NCBI GenBank assembly: GCA_003246295.1
Contig: QKAS01000043.1
Location: 19,550-83,549, forward strand
Direction of reading: 5' to 3'
DNA length: 64,000 nt
DNA from: Clostridia bacterium
GTDB taxonomy: Bacteria; Bacillota; Clostridia; Lachnospirales; Lachnospiraceae
In this document: positions 57,297-64,000 of the stretch, piece after piece
Layout of the letters: each line of letters begins with the position of its first letter
Position numbering within the stretch: the stretch's first letter is position 1
Made by a program: the position numbers and the translations under genes
The notes under the pieces: model-generated
Told to the model about the DNA's origin: nothing
What the model saw: only the letters and a program-made list of their open reading frames with translations
Databases searched by the model: none

Positions 57297-60159
57297 AGAC
57301 ATCAAGAATAGTATTATCAATCTGGTAACTTCCAGAGTGTTTGTCTTAATCATACTTTTTACAGTAATGAGCGGCATATTGGTTTCACGATTATTTTTAC
57401 TTCAAATCGTGGAAGGAGAATCCTATCTAAATAATTTTAAATTGAAGATTAGAAAAGAACGTACAATTTCTAGTACAAGAGGTAAAATTTATGATAGAAA
57501 TGGAGAACTTCTTGCGTATAATGAACTTGCATATTCGGTAACCATTGAAGACGTATATGAGTCTGGTGAAGGGAAAAATGCTGCACTCAATCAGACAATT
57601 TTTGAACTGATCCGGATTATTGAAGAACATCAAGATGAAGTAATCAATGATTTTAATATTATTATTAATAAAGATGGTAATTTTGAATTTACAGTAGATG
57701 ATAAACAATTATTAAGATTTCTCGCAGATATTTATGGGAGTCCAACTATTGATAAATTAACTTATGCACAAAAAACATCAACACCGCTTGAAGTAATGGA
57801 GTATATGTGTGGTACTTCAAAATATGAAATTGGTGAATATACTGATCCAGATACAAAGAAAAATTTTGTTCCTGGAATGGGGTATACAAGAGAACAACAG
57901 CTTAAGATGGTTACCATCAGATATGCAATGAGTGCAAATAGTTTTCAGAAATATATACCAACAGTTGTAGCCACAGAAGTATCAGATGAAACAGTTGCTG
58001 TTATTATGGAAAATATTGACGCGTTGGATGGAGTTTCCATTGCAGAAGATACCATTAGAAAATATGAAGATAGCGTCTACTTTTCACATATCATCGGTTA
58101 TACTGGTAAAATTTCTACAGAAGAATTAGAAAACTTAAAAGCAGAAGATGATTCCTATACAATGACAGATATGATAGGTAAAGCAGGAATAGAACAAGTG
58201 ATGGAGACATCATTACAAGGCCAGAAAGGTTCAGAAACTGTTTATGTGGATAATCTTGGAAGAGTAATAGAAACAAGTAATAAGGTAGAACCTGTTGCTG
58301 GTGATGATTTATATCTTACAATTGATAAAAATCTGCAAAAAGCAACATATAATATTTTAGAGCAAAAACTTGCAGGTATTCTTGTAACGAAAATTAAAAA
58401 TATTAAAGAATATATTCCACCTGAAAATGCAAGCGCCAGCAATATTGTGATTCCAATTGATGATGTTTATTTTGCACTGATCAATAATGCAATTATAGAT
58501 ATTTCAAAATTCTCCAGTCAAAATGCAAGTGAAACGGAAAAAGAAGTATTAGAATCCTTTAAAGGAAAACAAAAAGATGTATTTTCAATTCTGAGAGATG
58601 AATTGATGGAGACATCAACACCATACAAAGACCTTACTGATGAGTATAAGGTTTATGAAAGTTACATTGTTTCCATGCTTTCATCAAGCACTTATGGTAT
58701 GATTGATACAGATGCAATTGATATAGAAGATGAAACTTATATTGCATGGAAAACAGACGAAAGCATTAGCCTTAAGGAATATTTAAACCACGCAATCGCA
58801 ATGAACTGGATCAATATTTCTAAGCTTGATTTAGATAGCCAGTATTCAGATTCAGAGGAAATATACGAAAAACTGATCGATTCAATTTTTGAAATTTTAA
58901 ATGAGAACAACGAGTTTTCAAAAAAAATGTATAAATATATGATCAAAGAAAATACTTTGACGGGAAAACAGATTTGCCTTCTGTTATGGGAACAAAATTT
59001 AATTGATATTTCTTCAGAAGAAATTGATAAATTAAGAGAGGGTGTAACAAGTCCGTTTAATTTCATGATTGATCGTATTACAGCCCTGGATATAACGCCT
59101 GCACAGTTGGCGCTTGATCCATGTTCTGGATCTAGTGTTATTACAGATGTGAATACCGGTGAAGTGCTTGCACTTGTAACATATCCAAGTTACGACAACA
59201 ATAGGCTCGCCAATTCGATTGATGCAGATTATTATAATAGATTACAATCTGACTTATCATTACCAATGTGGGATTATGCAACGCAACAGCTCTCAGCACC
59301 TGGATCTACTTACAAAATGGTTTCAGCGGCTACGTCTTTGGAGGAAGGTGTCACGGGTATTTATGATACTGTTACCTGTACAGGAACTTTTGAAAAAGTC
59401 ACAACTCCTTTTAGGTGCTGGCTGATTTCAGGACATGGTTCTTTAAATGTGTCTGAAGCAATTGAACATTCCTGCAACTTCTTCTTTTATGAAATGGGTT
59501 ATAGACTTAGTATTGATGAATCAGGTACATATAATAATGAACTTGGTCTTGGAAGAATGGCAAAATACGCCGAAATGTTTGGGCTTTCTGAAAAATCAGG
59601 AATAGAATTAGAAGAATCAACACCACATATTTCAGATCAGGATGCAGTACCATCAGCAATTGGACAGGGTACACACAACTATACAACAGTTGGTCTGGCA
59701 AGATATGTTACTGCAGTAGCGAACAGTGGTACATGTTATAACCTGAGTTTGCTTGATAAGACGACAGATTCAGAAGGAAATCTGATTCAGGACTTCACAC
59801 CAGAGGTTAGAAATCAGATTACATTAGCGCAATCCACATGGGATTCCATTCATACAGGTATGAAAAAAGTAATTGAAGCTAAAACATACTATAAAGATCT
59901 TGGTGTTCAAGCTGCCGGGAAAACAGGTACGGCGCAGGAAAGTAAGAAACGTGCCAACCATGCTCTTTTTGTAGGATATGCTCCTTATGAGAATCCGGAA
60001 ATATCAATCGCAACAAGAATTGCATTTGGCTATACCTCTGATTATGCAGCTGAAGTTTCAAGAGATGTATTAAAATATTACTTTAATCTGGAAGATGAAG
60101 CAGATATTATTACAGGTAATGCAGTGGTGCCTGAATCTCAGGGCACGGTAACAGATTAA
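57289..60159 (+). CDS. mrdA: Penicillin-binding protein 2 (elongation transpeptidase) with large insertion
   Basis: This class B PBP cross-links peptidoglycan during elongation, together with RodA. After a cytosolic tail and membrane anchor (about 14-37) comes the dimerisation domain with STRGKIYDRNGELLAYN. The transpeptidase motifs are STYK (Ser673), SCN (Ser728) and KTG (Lys878). About 250 residues (roughly 345-600), acidic and helix-rich, stand between the dimerisation domain and the transpeptidase core. The total of 956 residues is thus well above the usual 600-700; similar long forms occur in some Clostridia. I chose TTG 57289, 11 bases after AAAGGAG; TTG 57256 is possible. Confidence 0.92.
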   Translation: MFRDIKNSIINLVTSRVFVLIILFTVMSGILVSRLFLLQIVEGESYLNNFKLKIRKERTISSTRGKIYDRNGELLAYNELAYSVTIEDVYESGEGKNAALNQTIFELIRIIEEHQDEVINDFNIIINKDGNFEFTVDDKQLLRFLADIYGSPTIDKLTYAQKTSTPLEVMEYMCGTSKYEIGEYTDPDTKKNFVPGMGYTREQQLKMVTIRYAMSANSFQKYIPTVVATEVSDETVAVIMENIDALDGVSIAEDTIRKYEDSVYFSHIIGYTGKISTEELENLKAEDDSYTMTDMIGKAGIEQVMETSLQGQKGSETVYVDNLGRVIETSNKVEPVAGDDLYLTIDKNLQKATYNILEQKLAGILVTKIKNIKEYIPPENASASNIVIPIDDVYFALINNAIIDISKFSSQNASETEKEVLESFKGKQKDVFSILRDELMETSTPYKDLTDEYKVYESYIVSMLSSSTYGMIDTDAIDIEDETYIAWKTDESISLKEYLNHAIAMNWINISKLDLDSQYSDSEEIYEKLIDSIFEILNENNEFSKKMYKYMIKENTLTGKQICLLLWEQNLIDISSEEIDKLREGVTSPFNFMIDRITALDITPAQLALDPCSGSSVITDVNTGEVLALVTYPSYDNNRLANSIDADYYNRLQSDLSLPMWDYATQQLSAPGSTYKMVSAATSLEEGVTGIYDTVTCTGTFEKVTTPFRCWLISGHGSLNVSEAIEHSCNFFFYEMGYRLSIDESGTYNNELGLGRMAKYAEMFGLSEKSGIELEESTPHISDQDAVPSAIGQGTHNYTTVGLARYVTAVANSGTCYNLSLLDKTTDSEGNLIQDFTPEVRNQITLAQSTWDSIHTGMKKVIEAKTYYKDLGVQAAGKTGTAQESKKRANHALFVGYAPYENPEISIATRIAFGYTSDYAAEVSRDVLKYYFNLEDEADIITGNAVVPESQGTVTD

Positions 60160-60178
60160 TGTGAAAGAAGGAAATATT

Positions 60179-60865
60179 ATGAGTCAGGCAGTATTAGTAA
60201 AAAGTTTTCAGAATGGTCTTCAGGTTTTACTGGATCAAGACCTGCTTTTTGATGATTTATTACTGGAAATTGAGAATAAATTTAAGGAATCAGCAAAGTT
60301 TTTTCAGGATGCCAGACTAGCACTTTCTTTGGAAGGACGTAGTTTGACAATCGATGAAGAAAAGAAAATTGTCGATACCATTACCCAGGCTTCCGGTATT
60401 CATATTGTTTGTCTGATTAATAAGGAAGAATCAAAAAATCAGATTTATTTAAATGCAATTCATCATTTTGAGCAAATCAGACCTCAGGACAGTCAGGGTG
60501 AATTTTATCATGGTTGTGTGAAAGATGGTGAAACAATTGAGTCGGATGCGAGCATTGTTATTTTCGGAGATGTTTATCCTGACTGCACGGTAATTTCCAA
60601 GAAAGATATTATTGTCCTTGGTGGTCTATATGGCAAGGCAGTAGCGGGTGCTGAGCAGGAAGAAGAACATATTATAATAGCGTTAGAAATGGCACCACAA
60701 AAGCTTAAAATCAATGGAATAAAGCTTCGGACAGACAAACAGGGGAAATGGCCAATAAAACCTAAGATTGTACCCAAAATGGCCAGGATCCAAAATGATA
60801 AAATTGTTATGGAAATTCTAACGAAAGAGACACTTGCATCAGTAACAAGAGGTTCATTATGTTAA
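60179..60865 (+). CDS. minC: Septum site-determining protein MinC (apparently without minD/minE partners)
   Basis: MinC blocks FtsZ assembly at the poles when brought to the membrane by MinD. The 228-residue protein has an N-terminal domain (1-100) and the C-terminal beta-helix domain, seen as SIVIFGDVYPDCTVISKKDIIVLGGLYGKAVAGA. The loop that contacts MinD, usually RSGQ, reads KDGE. minD and minE, which usually follow, are absent: rodA begins within the last bases of minC. The ATG at 60179 has AAGGA six bases upstream. Confidence 0.88.
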   Translation: MSQAVLVKSFQNGLQVLLDQDLLFDDLLLEIENKFKESAKFFQDARLALSLEGRSLTIDEEKKIVDTITQASGIHIVCLINKEESKNQIYLNAIHHFEQIRPQDSQGEFYHGCVKDGETIESDASIVIFGDVYPDCTVISKKDIIVLGGLYGKAVAGAEQEEEHIIIALEMAPQKLKINGIKLRTDKQGKWPIKPKIVPKMARIQNDKIVMEILTKETLASVTRGSLC

Positions 60866-61968
60866 AACGTTATAAGATTAGAGATTACGATTTTGGGCTT
60901 GTTATTATGGTTCTTGCTCTAACTGTAATAGGAATTCTGGCAGTCGGAAGTGCGAAAGAATCCATGCAGAGCTCTCAGATTTTAGGTTTAATACTTGGGT
61001 TCTTTTTTATGATATTACTTTCGCTTTTTGATTATTCCTTTTTTTTGAATTTTTACTGGCTCATTTATATCTTCAATCTTGTTTTATTAATTGGGGTGGA
61101 ATTATTTGGAAAGACTGTTAATAATGCACAAAGATGGATTGTTATCCTGGGAATTCAGTTTCAGCCATCAGAAACAGCGAAAATAATGTTGATTTTATTT
61201 TACGCGCAGTTTATTATGAAGAATAAGAAGTCTTTAAATACTTTTAAAATACTTTTTTTATCTTTTGCATTATTAATACCACCTCTTTTTCTGGTATACA
61301 ATCAACCTGATCTAAAAACAACGATTATGCTTGCTTTGATTTTTGGTATTCTTATTTTTATAGGTGGATTAAGTTATAAAATTATTTTTAGTACACTTGC
61401 AGTACTAGTGCCTGCTGCCATAATTTTCTTAAGCATAGTACTACAGCCAGATCAAAATTTGATCAAAGAATATCAGCAGACCCGAATTCTAGCCTGGCTC
61501 CATCCTGCTGAATATGCCACTACGGAGGGGTATCAGCAGACAAATGCGATTACAGCGATTGGGTCTGGTCAGTTATTTGGAAAAGGTCTAAATAATAACA
61601 TTATAAGTTCTGTTAAAAATGGAAACTTTATCTCAGAACCACAAACAGATTTTATCTTTGCAGTCATAGGTGAGGAACTGGGATTTATTGGCGGCTGTGC
61701 TGTTATAGTGTTACTTTTCCTGATTACAATGAAGCTTTTAATGATTGCAAAAAGGTCAAAGGATCTTGCAGGAACTTTAATTTGTTCAGGAATGGCTGCG
61801 ATCATAGGGTTTCAAAGCTTTATAAACATTTCAGTTGCAACTGGAATTTTGCCAAATACCGGAGTACCACTTCCATTTGTCAGTTATGGGTTAACATCGC
61901 TTGTCAGTCTATTTATCGGAATGGGATTTGTATTAAATATCAGACTACAGAGTACAAAAAAATATTGA
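60859..61968 (+). CDS. rodA: Rod shape-determining protein RodA (SEDS glycosyltransferase)
   Basis: RodA polymerises glycan strands with its partner PBP2. The 369-residue membrane protein has about ten hydrophobic segments. It carries SEDS family motifs: [50 protein letters not shown] and the end [11 protein letters not shown]. The catalytic Asp is in PQTDF. AGAGGT precedes the ATG, which overlaps minC. It is the natural partner of the PBP encoded two genes upstream. Confidence 0.94.
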   Translation: MLKRYKIRDYDFGLVIMVLALTVIGILAVGSAKESMQSSQILGLILGFFFMILLSLFDYSFFLNFYWLIYIFNLVLLIGVELFGKTVNNAQRWIVILGIQFQPSETAKIMLILFYAQFIMKNKKSLNTFKILFLSFALLIPPLFLVYNQPDLKTTIMLALIFGILIFIGGLSYKIIFSTLAVLVPAAIIFLSIVLQPDQNLIKEYQQTRILAWLHPAEYATTEGYQQTNAITAIGSGQLFGKGLNNNIISSVKNGNFISEPQTDFIFAVIGEELGFIGGCAVIVLLFLITMKLLMIAKRSKDLAGTLICSGMAAIIGFQSFINISVATGILPNTGVPLPFVSYGLTSLVSLFIGMGFVLNIRLQSTKKY

Positions 61969-61985
61969 TAGAGGAGATGATATTT

Positions 61986-62381
61986 ATGAACATTGCTTTA
62001 ATTGCTCATGATTCAAAGAAAAAACTGATGCAGAATTTTTGTATCGCATACAGAGGAATTTTAAGTAAAAATGATCTGTTTGCAACAGGAACCACAGGCC
62101 GTCTGATTGAAGAGGTGACGAACCTTTCTATTCATAAATATCTGGCTGGACATCTTGGTGGAGAGCAACAAATTGGTGCACAGATTGAACATAATCAGAT
62201 AGATCTTGTTATTTTTCTAAGAGATCCATTAACACCTAAAATGCATGAACCAGATGTTAATAATGTTGTAAGATTATGTGACATGCATAATATTCCACTT
62301 GCAACCAATCTTGCTTCTGCTGAACTACTGATCAAATCTCTTGACAGAGGAGACCTTGAGTGGCGTGAGATGTATAAATAA
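61986..62381 (+). CDS. mgsA: Methylglyoxal synthase
   Basis: MgsA converts dihydroxyacetone phosphate to methylglyoxal and phosphate. The 131-residue protein aligns without gaps to the E. coli enzyme over its core (offset 11): His8, Asp9, TGTTG (34-38), Asp80, His87 and Asp90 are kept. The catalytic base of E. coli (Asp71 in GGDQQ) is Glu60 here (GGEQQ). The identity is clear, while full activity is open. The ATG at 61986 has GAGGAG upstream; the frame runs back into rodA. Confidence 0.9.
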   Translation: MNIALIAHDSKKKLMQNFCIAYRGILSKNDLFATGTTGRLIEEVTNLSIHKYLAGHLGGEQQIGAQIEHNQIDLVIFLRDPLTPKMHEPDVNNVVRLCDMHNIPLATNLASAELLIKSLDRGDLEWREMYK

Positions 62382-63357
62382 GACATTTAATATTTTTACC
62401 TCTTTATTGCTGATGATTCTATCAGCGGGCTGTCTGACTGGATGCAAGGAACAACAGATTGATATGGCCTATCACTACAATATGCCCGTCAGCAGTTATA
62501 CTGTAACAAATATCTCAGATGCAGAGACCGCAGAGTCGTTTGCGTCTGATTTGTGTGTAACGGCAACTGATGTTTTAGATGGAACGGATGTAGACCTTAC
62601 AGATACTGCTACAGGCGCGCTATTTGATTTGAACCAAAGAAATGTGTTATATGCAAAAAACATTCATGAAAAATTATATCCAGCAAGTCTTACGAAAGTA
62701 ATGACTGCGCTGGTCGTTTTGAAATATGGTAAATTAGAAGACACCATTACAGTGACTGATAGTGTAAATATTACAGAATCAGGCGCACAGCTCTGTGGTC
62801 TTGAAAAAGGGGATACTATTACAGTTGACCAGGCGCTTCATGCACTTTTGATAAACTCAGCAAATGATGCTGCTGTTGCATTGGCTGAACATATTGGTGG
62901 CACGGTAGAAGGTTTTGCAGAGATGATGAATCAGGAGGCAATGGCAATTGGTGCAACAAATTCTCACTTTGTAAATCCACATGGATTATCAGATGATAAT
63001 CACTATGTTACAGCATATGATATGTATCTTATTTTCAATGAAGCAATAAAATATGAGCGTTTTACGCAGATTATTCAAATGACGTCTTATGAAACCATAT
63101 ATCATGACCAAGAAGGAGAAGAGAAAAAATTATCGTTTCAGACAACAAACCAGTATTTGCAAGGTGTATACGATGCACCATCTAATGTGACTGTAATAGG
63201 GGGAAAAACAGGTACAACAAATGCTGCTGGTAACTGTTTGGTTATTTATGCAAAAGATACTTCAGGTAATCCATACATTTCTGTTATATTGCGTGCAAAA
63301 GAACGAGAAATAATATATGGACAGATGACAGATATCTTAAGTGAAATCGGGAATTAA
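62365..63357 (+). CDS. D-alanyl-D-alanine carboxypeptidase (S11/DacA family), lipoprotein
   Basis: The protein should trim D-Ala from peptidoglycan. Motifs of the S11 penicillin-binding family are SLTK (Ser108, Lys111), SAN (Ser165) and KTG (Lys281). The N terminus is a lipoprotein signal with two possible lipoboxes (LSAGC and LTGC). This anchors it outside the membrane, in place of the C-terminal helix of DacA. No ATG is available; I chose GTG 62365, 12 bases after GAGGAG, which gives a compact signal peptide. TTG 62356 or 62341 are alternatives. It overlaps mgsA by 17 bases. Confidence 0.9.
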   Translation: MRCINKTFNIFTSLLLMILSAGCLTGCKEQQIDMAYHYNMPVSSYTVTNISDAETAESFASDLCVTATDVLDGTDVDLTDTATGALFDLNQRNVLYAKNIHEKLYPASLTKVMTALVVLKYGKLEDTITVTDSVNITESGAQLCGLEKGDTITVDQALHALLINSANDAAVALAEHIGGTVEGFAEMMNQEAMAIGATNSHFVNPHGLSDDNHYVTAYDMYLIFNEAIKYERFTQIIQMTSYETIYHDQEGEEKKLSFQTTNQYLQGVYDAPSNVTVIGGKTGTTNAAGNCLVIYAKDTSGNPYISVILRAKEREIIYGQMTDILSEIGN

Positions 63358-63360
63358 AGG

Positions 63361-63389
63361 TTGTTTTTTGAAGGCAGATAAACTATAAT
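63361..63389 (+). promoter_or_regulatory. Promoter of the small P-loop gene
   Basis: TTGTTT (63361-63366) and a perfect TATAAT (63384-63389) are 17 bases apart. Confidence 0.6.
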
Positions 63390-63451
63390 AAATATAAGCC
63401 AATCACGAAAATTCCGGCTGTAAAATTATATTACATTAGGAGGGTTTTGCT

Positions 63452-63871
63452 ATGGTTCAATTAATTGTAGGCAATACAGGAAAAGGTAAGACAAAACACT
63501 TATTGGATAAAGTAAATGCCGCAGTCCATGAAGCGCAGGGCAACATTGTCTATCTAGACAAAAGTTCTAAACATATGTATGAATTGAACAATAAGGTAAG
63601 GCTGATCGATGCAAGTGAATATTTAATTACAAATAGTAATGAGTTTGTTGGTTTTATTTTAGGTATTCTTTCACAGGATCGTGATTTGCAGCAAATGTAT
63701 GTAGACAGTTTTTTGAAAGTTTCGTGTATTAAAAATGGCGATATTGAATCCGTATTAGCAAAATTAGAACAGATTAGTGAGAAGTTTAGTGTGGATTTTG
63801 TGCTCTGTATTTCTTTAAATGAATCAGAATTACCTGAGAATACTAAATCAAAAATAGTTGTTTCTCTTTAA
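63452..63871 (+). CDS. Small P-loop protein of unknown function (139 aa)
   Basis: The product begins MVQLIVGNTGKGKTKHLLDKV, a Walker A motif (7-14, GNTGKGKT). A strand that could act as Walker B (QQMYVDSFLKV) lies near residue 84, and the C-terminal strand VDFVLCISLNESELP may be a sensor. The size is close to the minimum for a P-loop fold. I do not recognise a partner or substrate. It has its own promoter, AGGAGG before the ATG and a strong terminator, so it is a single-gene unit. Confidence 0.75.
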   Translation: MVQLIVGNTGKGKTKHLLDKVNAAVHEAQGNIVYLDKSSKHMYELNNKVRLIDASEYLITNSNEFVGFILGILSQDRDLQQMYVDSFLKVSCIKNGDIESVLAKLEQISEKFSVDFVLCISLNESELPENTKSKIVVSL

Positions 63872-63911
63872 AATATATAGCTTGAATTATTTGTCTGTAT
63901 ATCATAAAGGC

Positions 63912-63941
63912 AAAGCCCCGGACGGGTTCCGGGGCTTTTTT
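63912..63941 (+). terminator. Terminator after the small P-loop gene
   Basis: A perfect 11-bp GC-rich stem (63912-63922 with 63928-63938) with a 5-base loop is followed by more T. Confidence 0.9.
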
Positions 63942-63978
63942 ACAGAGAATAAGATAAAGAAGCATGGAGGTCGGATTT

Positions 63979-64000
63979 TTGGCAGCTGAAAAAATTAGAA
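63979..64000 (+). CDS. First codons of a further gene, cut by the window end
   Basis: A GGAGGT ribosome site (63966-63971) is followed seven bases later by TTG and an open frame (LAAEKIR). An in-frame ATG at 63964 overlaps the site. Too little is present to name the product. Confidence 0.4.

Noticed and set aside
1..64000. Prophage, insertion sequence, integrative element, toxin-antitoxin or restriction system
   Set aside because: No integrase, transposase, terminal inverted repeats, restriction enzyme or toxin-antitoxin pair was seen. The gene content is core metabolism, repair and cell shape.

Overview
The window looks like chromosomal core DNA from a strictly anaerobic, low-GC Firmicute, most likely a member of the Lachnospiraceae (class Clostridia). 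The basis is AT-rich sequence, strong GGAGG-type ribosome binding sites, oxygen-sensitive enzymes (NrdD/NrdG, an [FeFe] hydrogenase, ferrous iron uptake by FeoAB), and gene order typical of Clostridia (mreBCD-PBP2-minC-rodA-mgsA, mutS-mutL-miaA-ynbB, DUF4321-radC-mreB). No prophage, insertion sequence, integrase, rRNA operon or CRISPR array was seen. Genes are tightly packed. No gene-free stretch exceeds 300 bases; the largest (about 240 bases before mutS) holds two divergent promoters.

Layout. 1-3.0 kb: end of nrdD, then nrdG, dut, degV and a 54-residue CxxC protein, closed by a terminator. 3.1-10.3 kb: a Fur-box promoter drives feoA-feoB, followed by a ferredoxin-domain [FeFe] hydrogenase, gltX and a UvrD/PcrA-type helicase in overlapping or adjacent frames. 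10.3-14.4 kb: a reverse-strand DUF1292 gene, then a GlgX-like protein lacking key GH13 residues, a DUF5662 gene and trpS. 14.4-18.8 kb (reverse): an XRE-cupin regulator and potABCD polyamine uptake. 18.9-24.1 kb: a lactonase-fold protein, aroC (reverse), a VanY-type carboxypeptidase, tgt and yajC. 24.2-30.1 kb: leuB-ilvD-ilvB, then an L,D-transpeptidase. 30.2-37.3 kb: serC-serA, a small reverse-strand gene, DUF1015, glgB and mscS. 37.4-44.9 kb: tRNA-Thr(CGT), an OhrR-like regulator, a GH25 lysozyme with cell-wall-binding repeats, argH, asd and a polar amino acid ABC transporter. 44.9-54.1 kb: a SulP transporter (reverse), mutS, mutL, miaA, ynbB and a DUF4321 protein. 54.1-63.9 kb: radC, mreB, mreC, mreD, PBP2, minC, rodA, mgsA, a lipoprotein D,D-carboxypeptidase, a small P-loop protein, and the first codons of one more gene.

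How the genes work together. Several blocks are coherent: anaerobic dNTP supply (nrdD, nrdG, dut); iron import feeding an iron-rich hydrogenase; branched-chain amino acid and serine synthesis; and cell elongation with peptidoglycan trimming (mreBCD, PBP2, RodA, three peptidoglycan peptidases or transpeptidases, a lysozyme). Points that deserve a second look are the apparently non-catalytic GlgX homologue, a MinC with no minD or minE beside it and a changed MinD-contact motif, a methylglyoxal synthase with Glu at the position of the catalytic Asp, and a DUF1015 protein beside serine genes. I did not find a clearly new multi-gene system. All functions come from motifs read by eye; no database search was possible.
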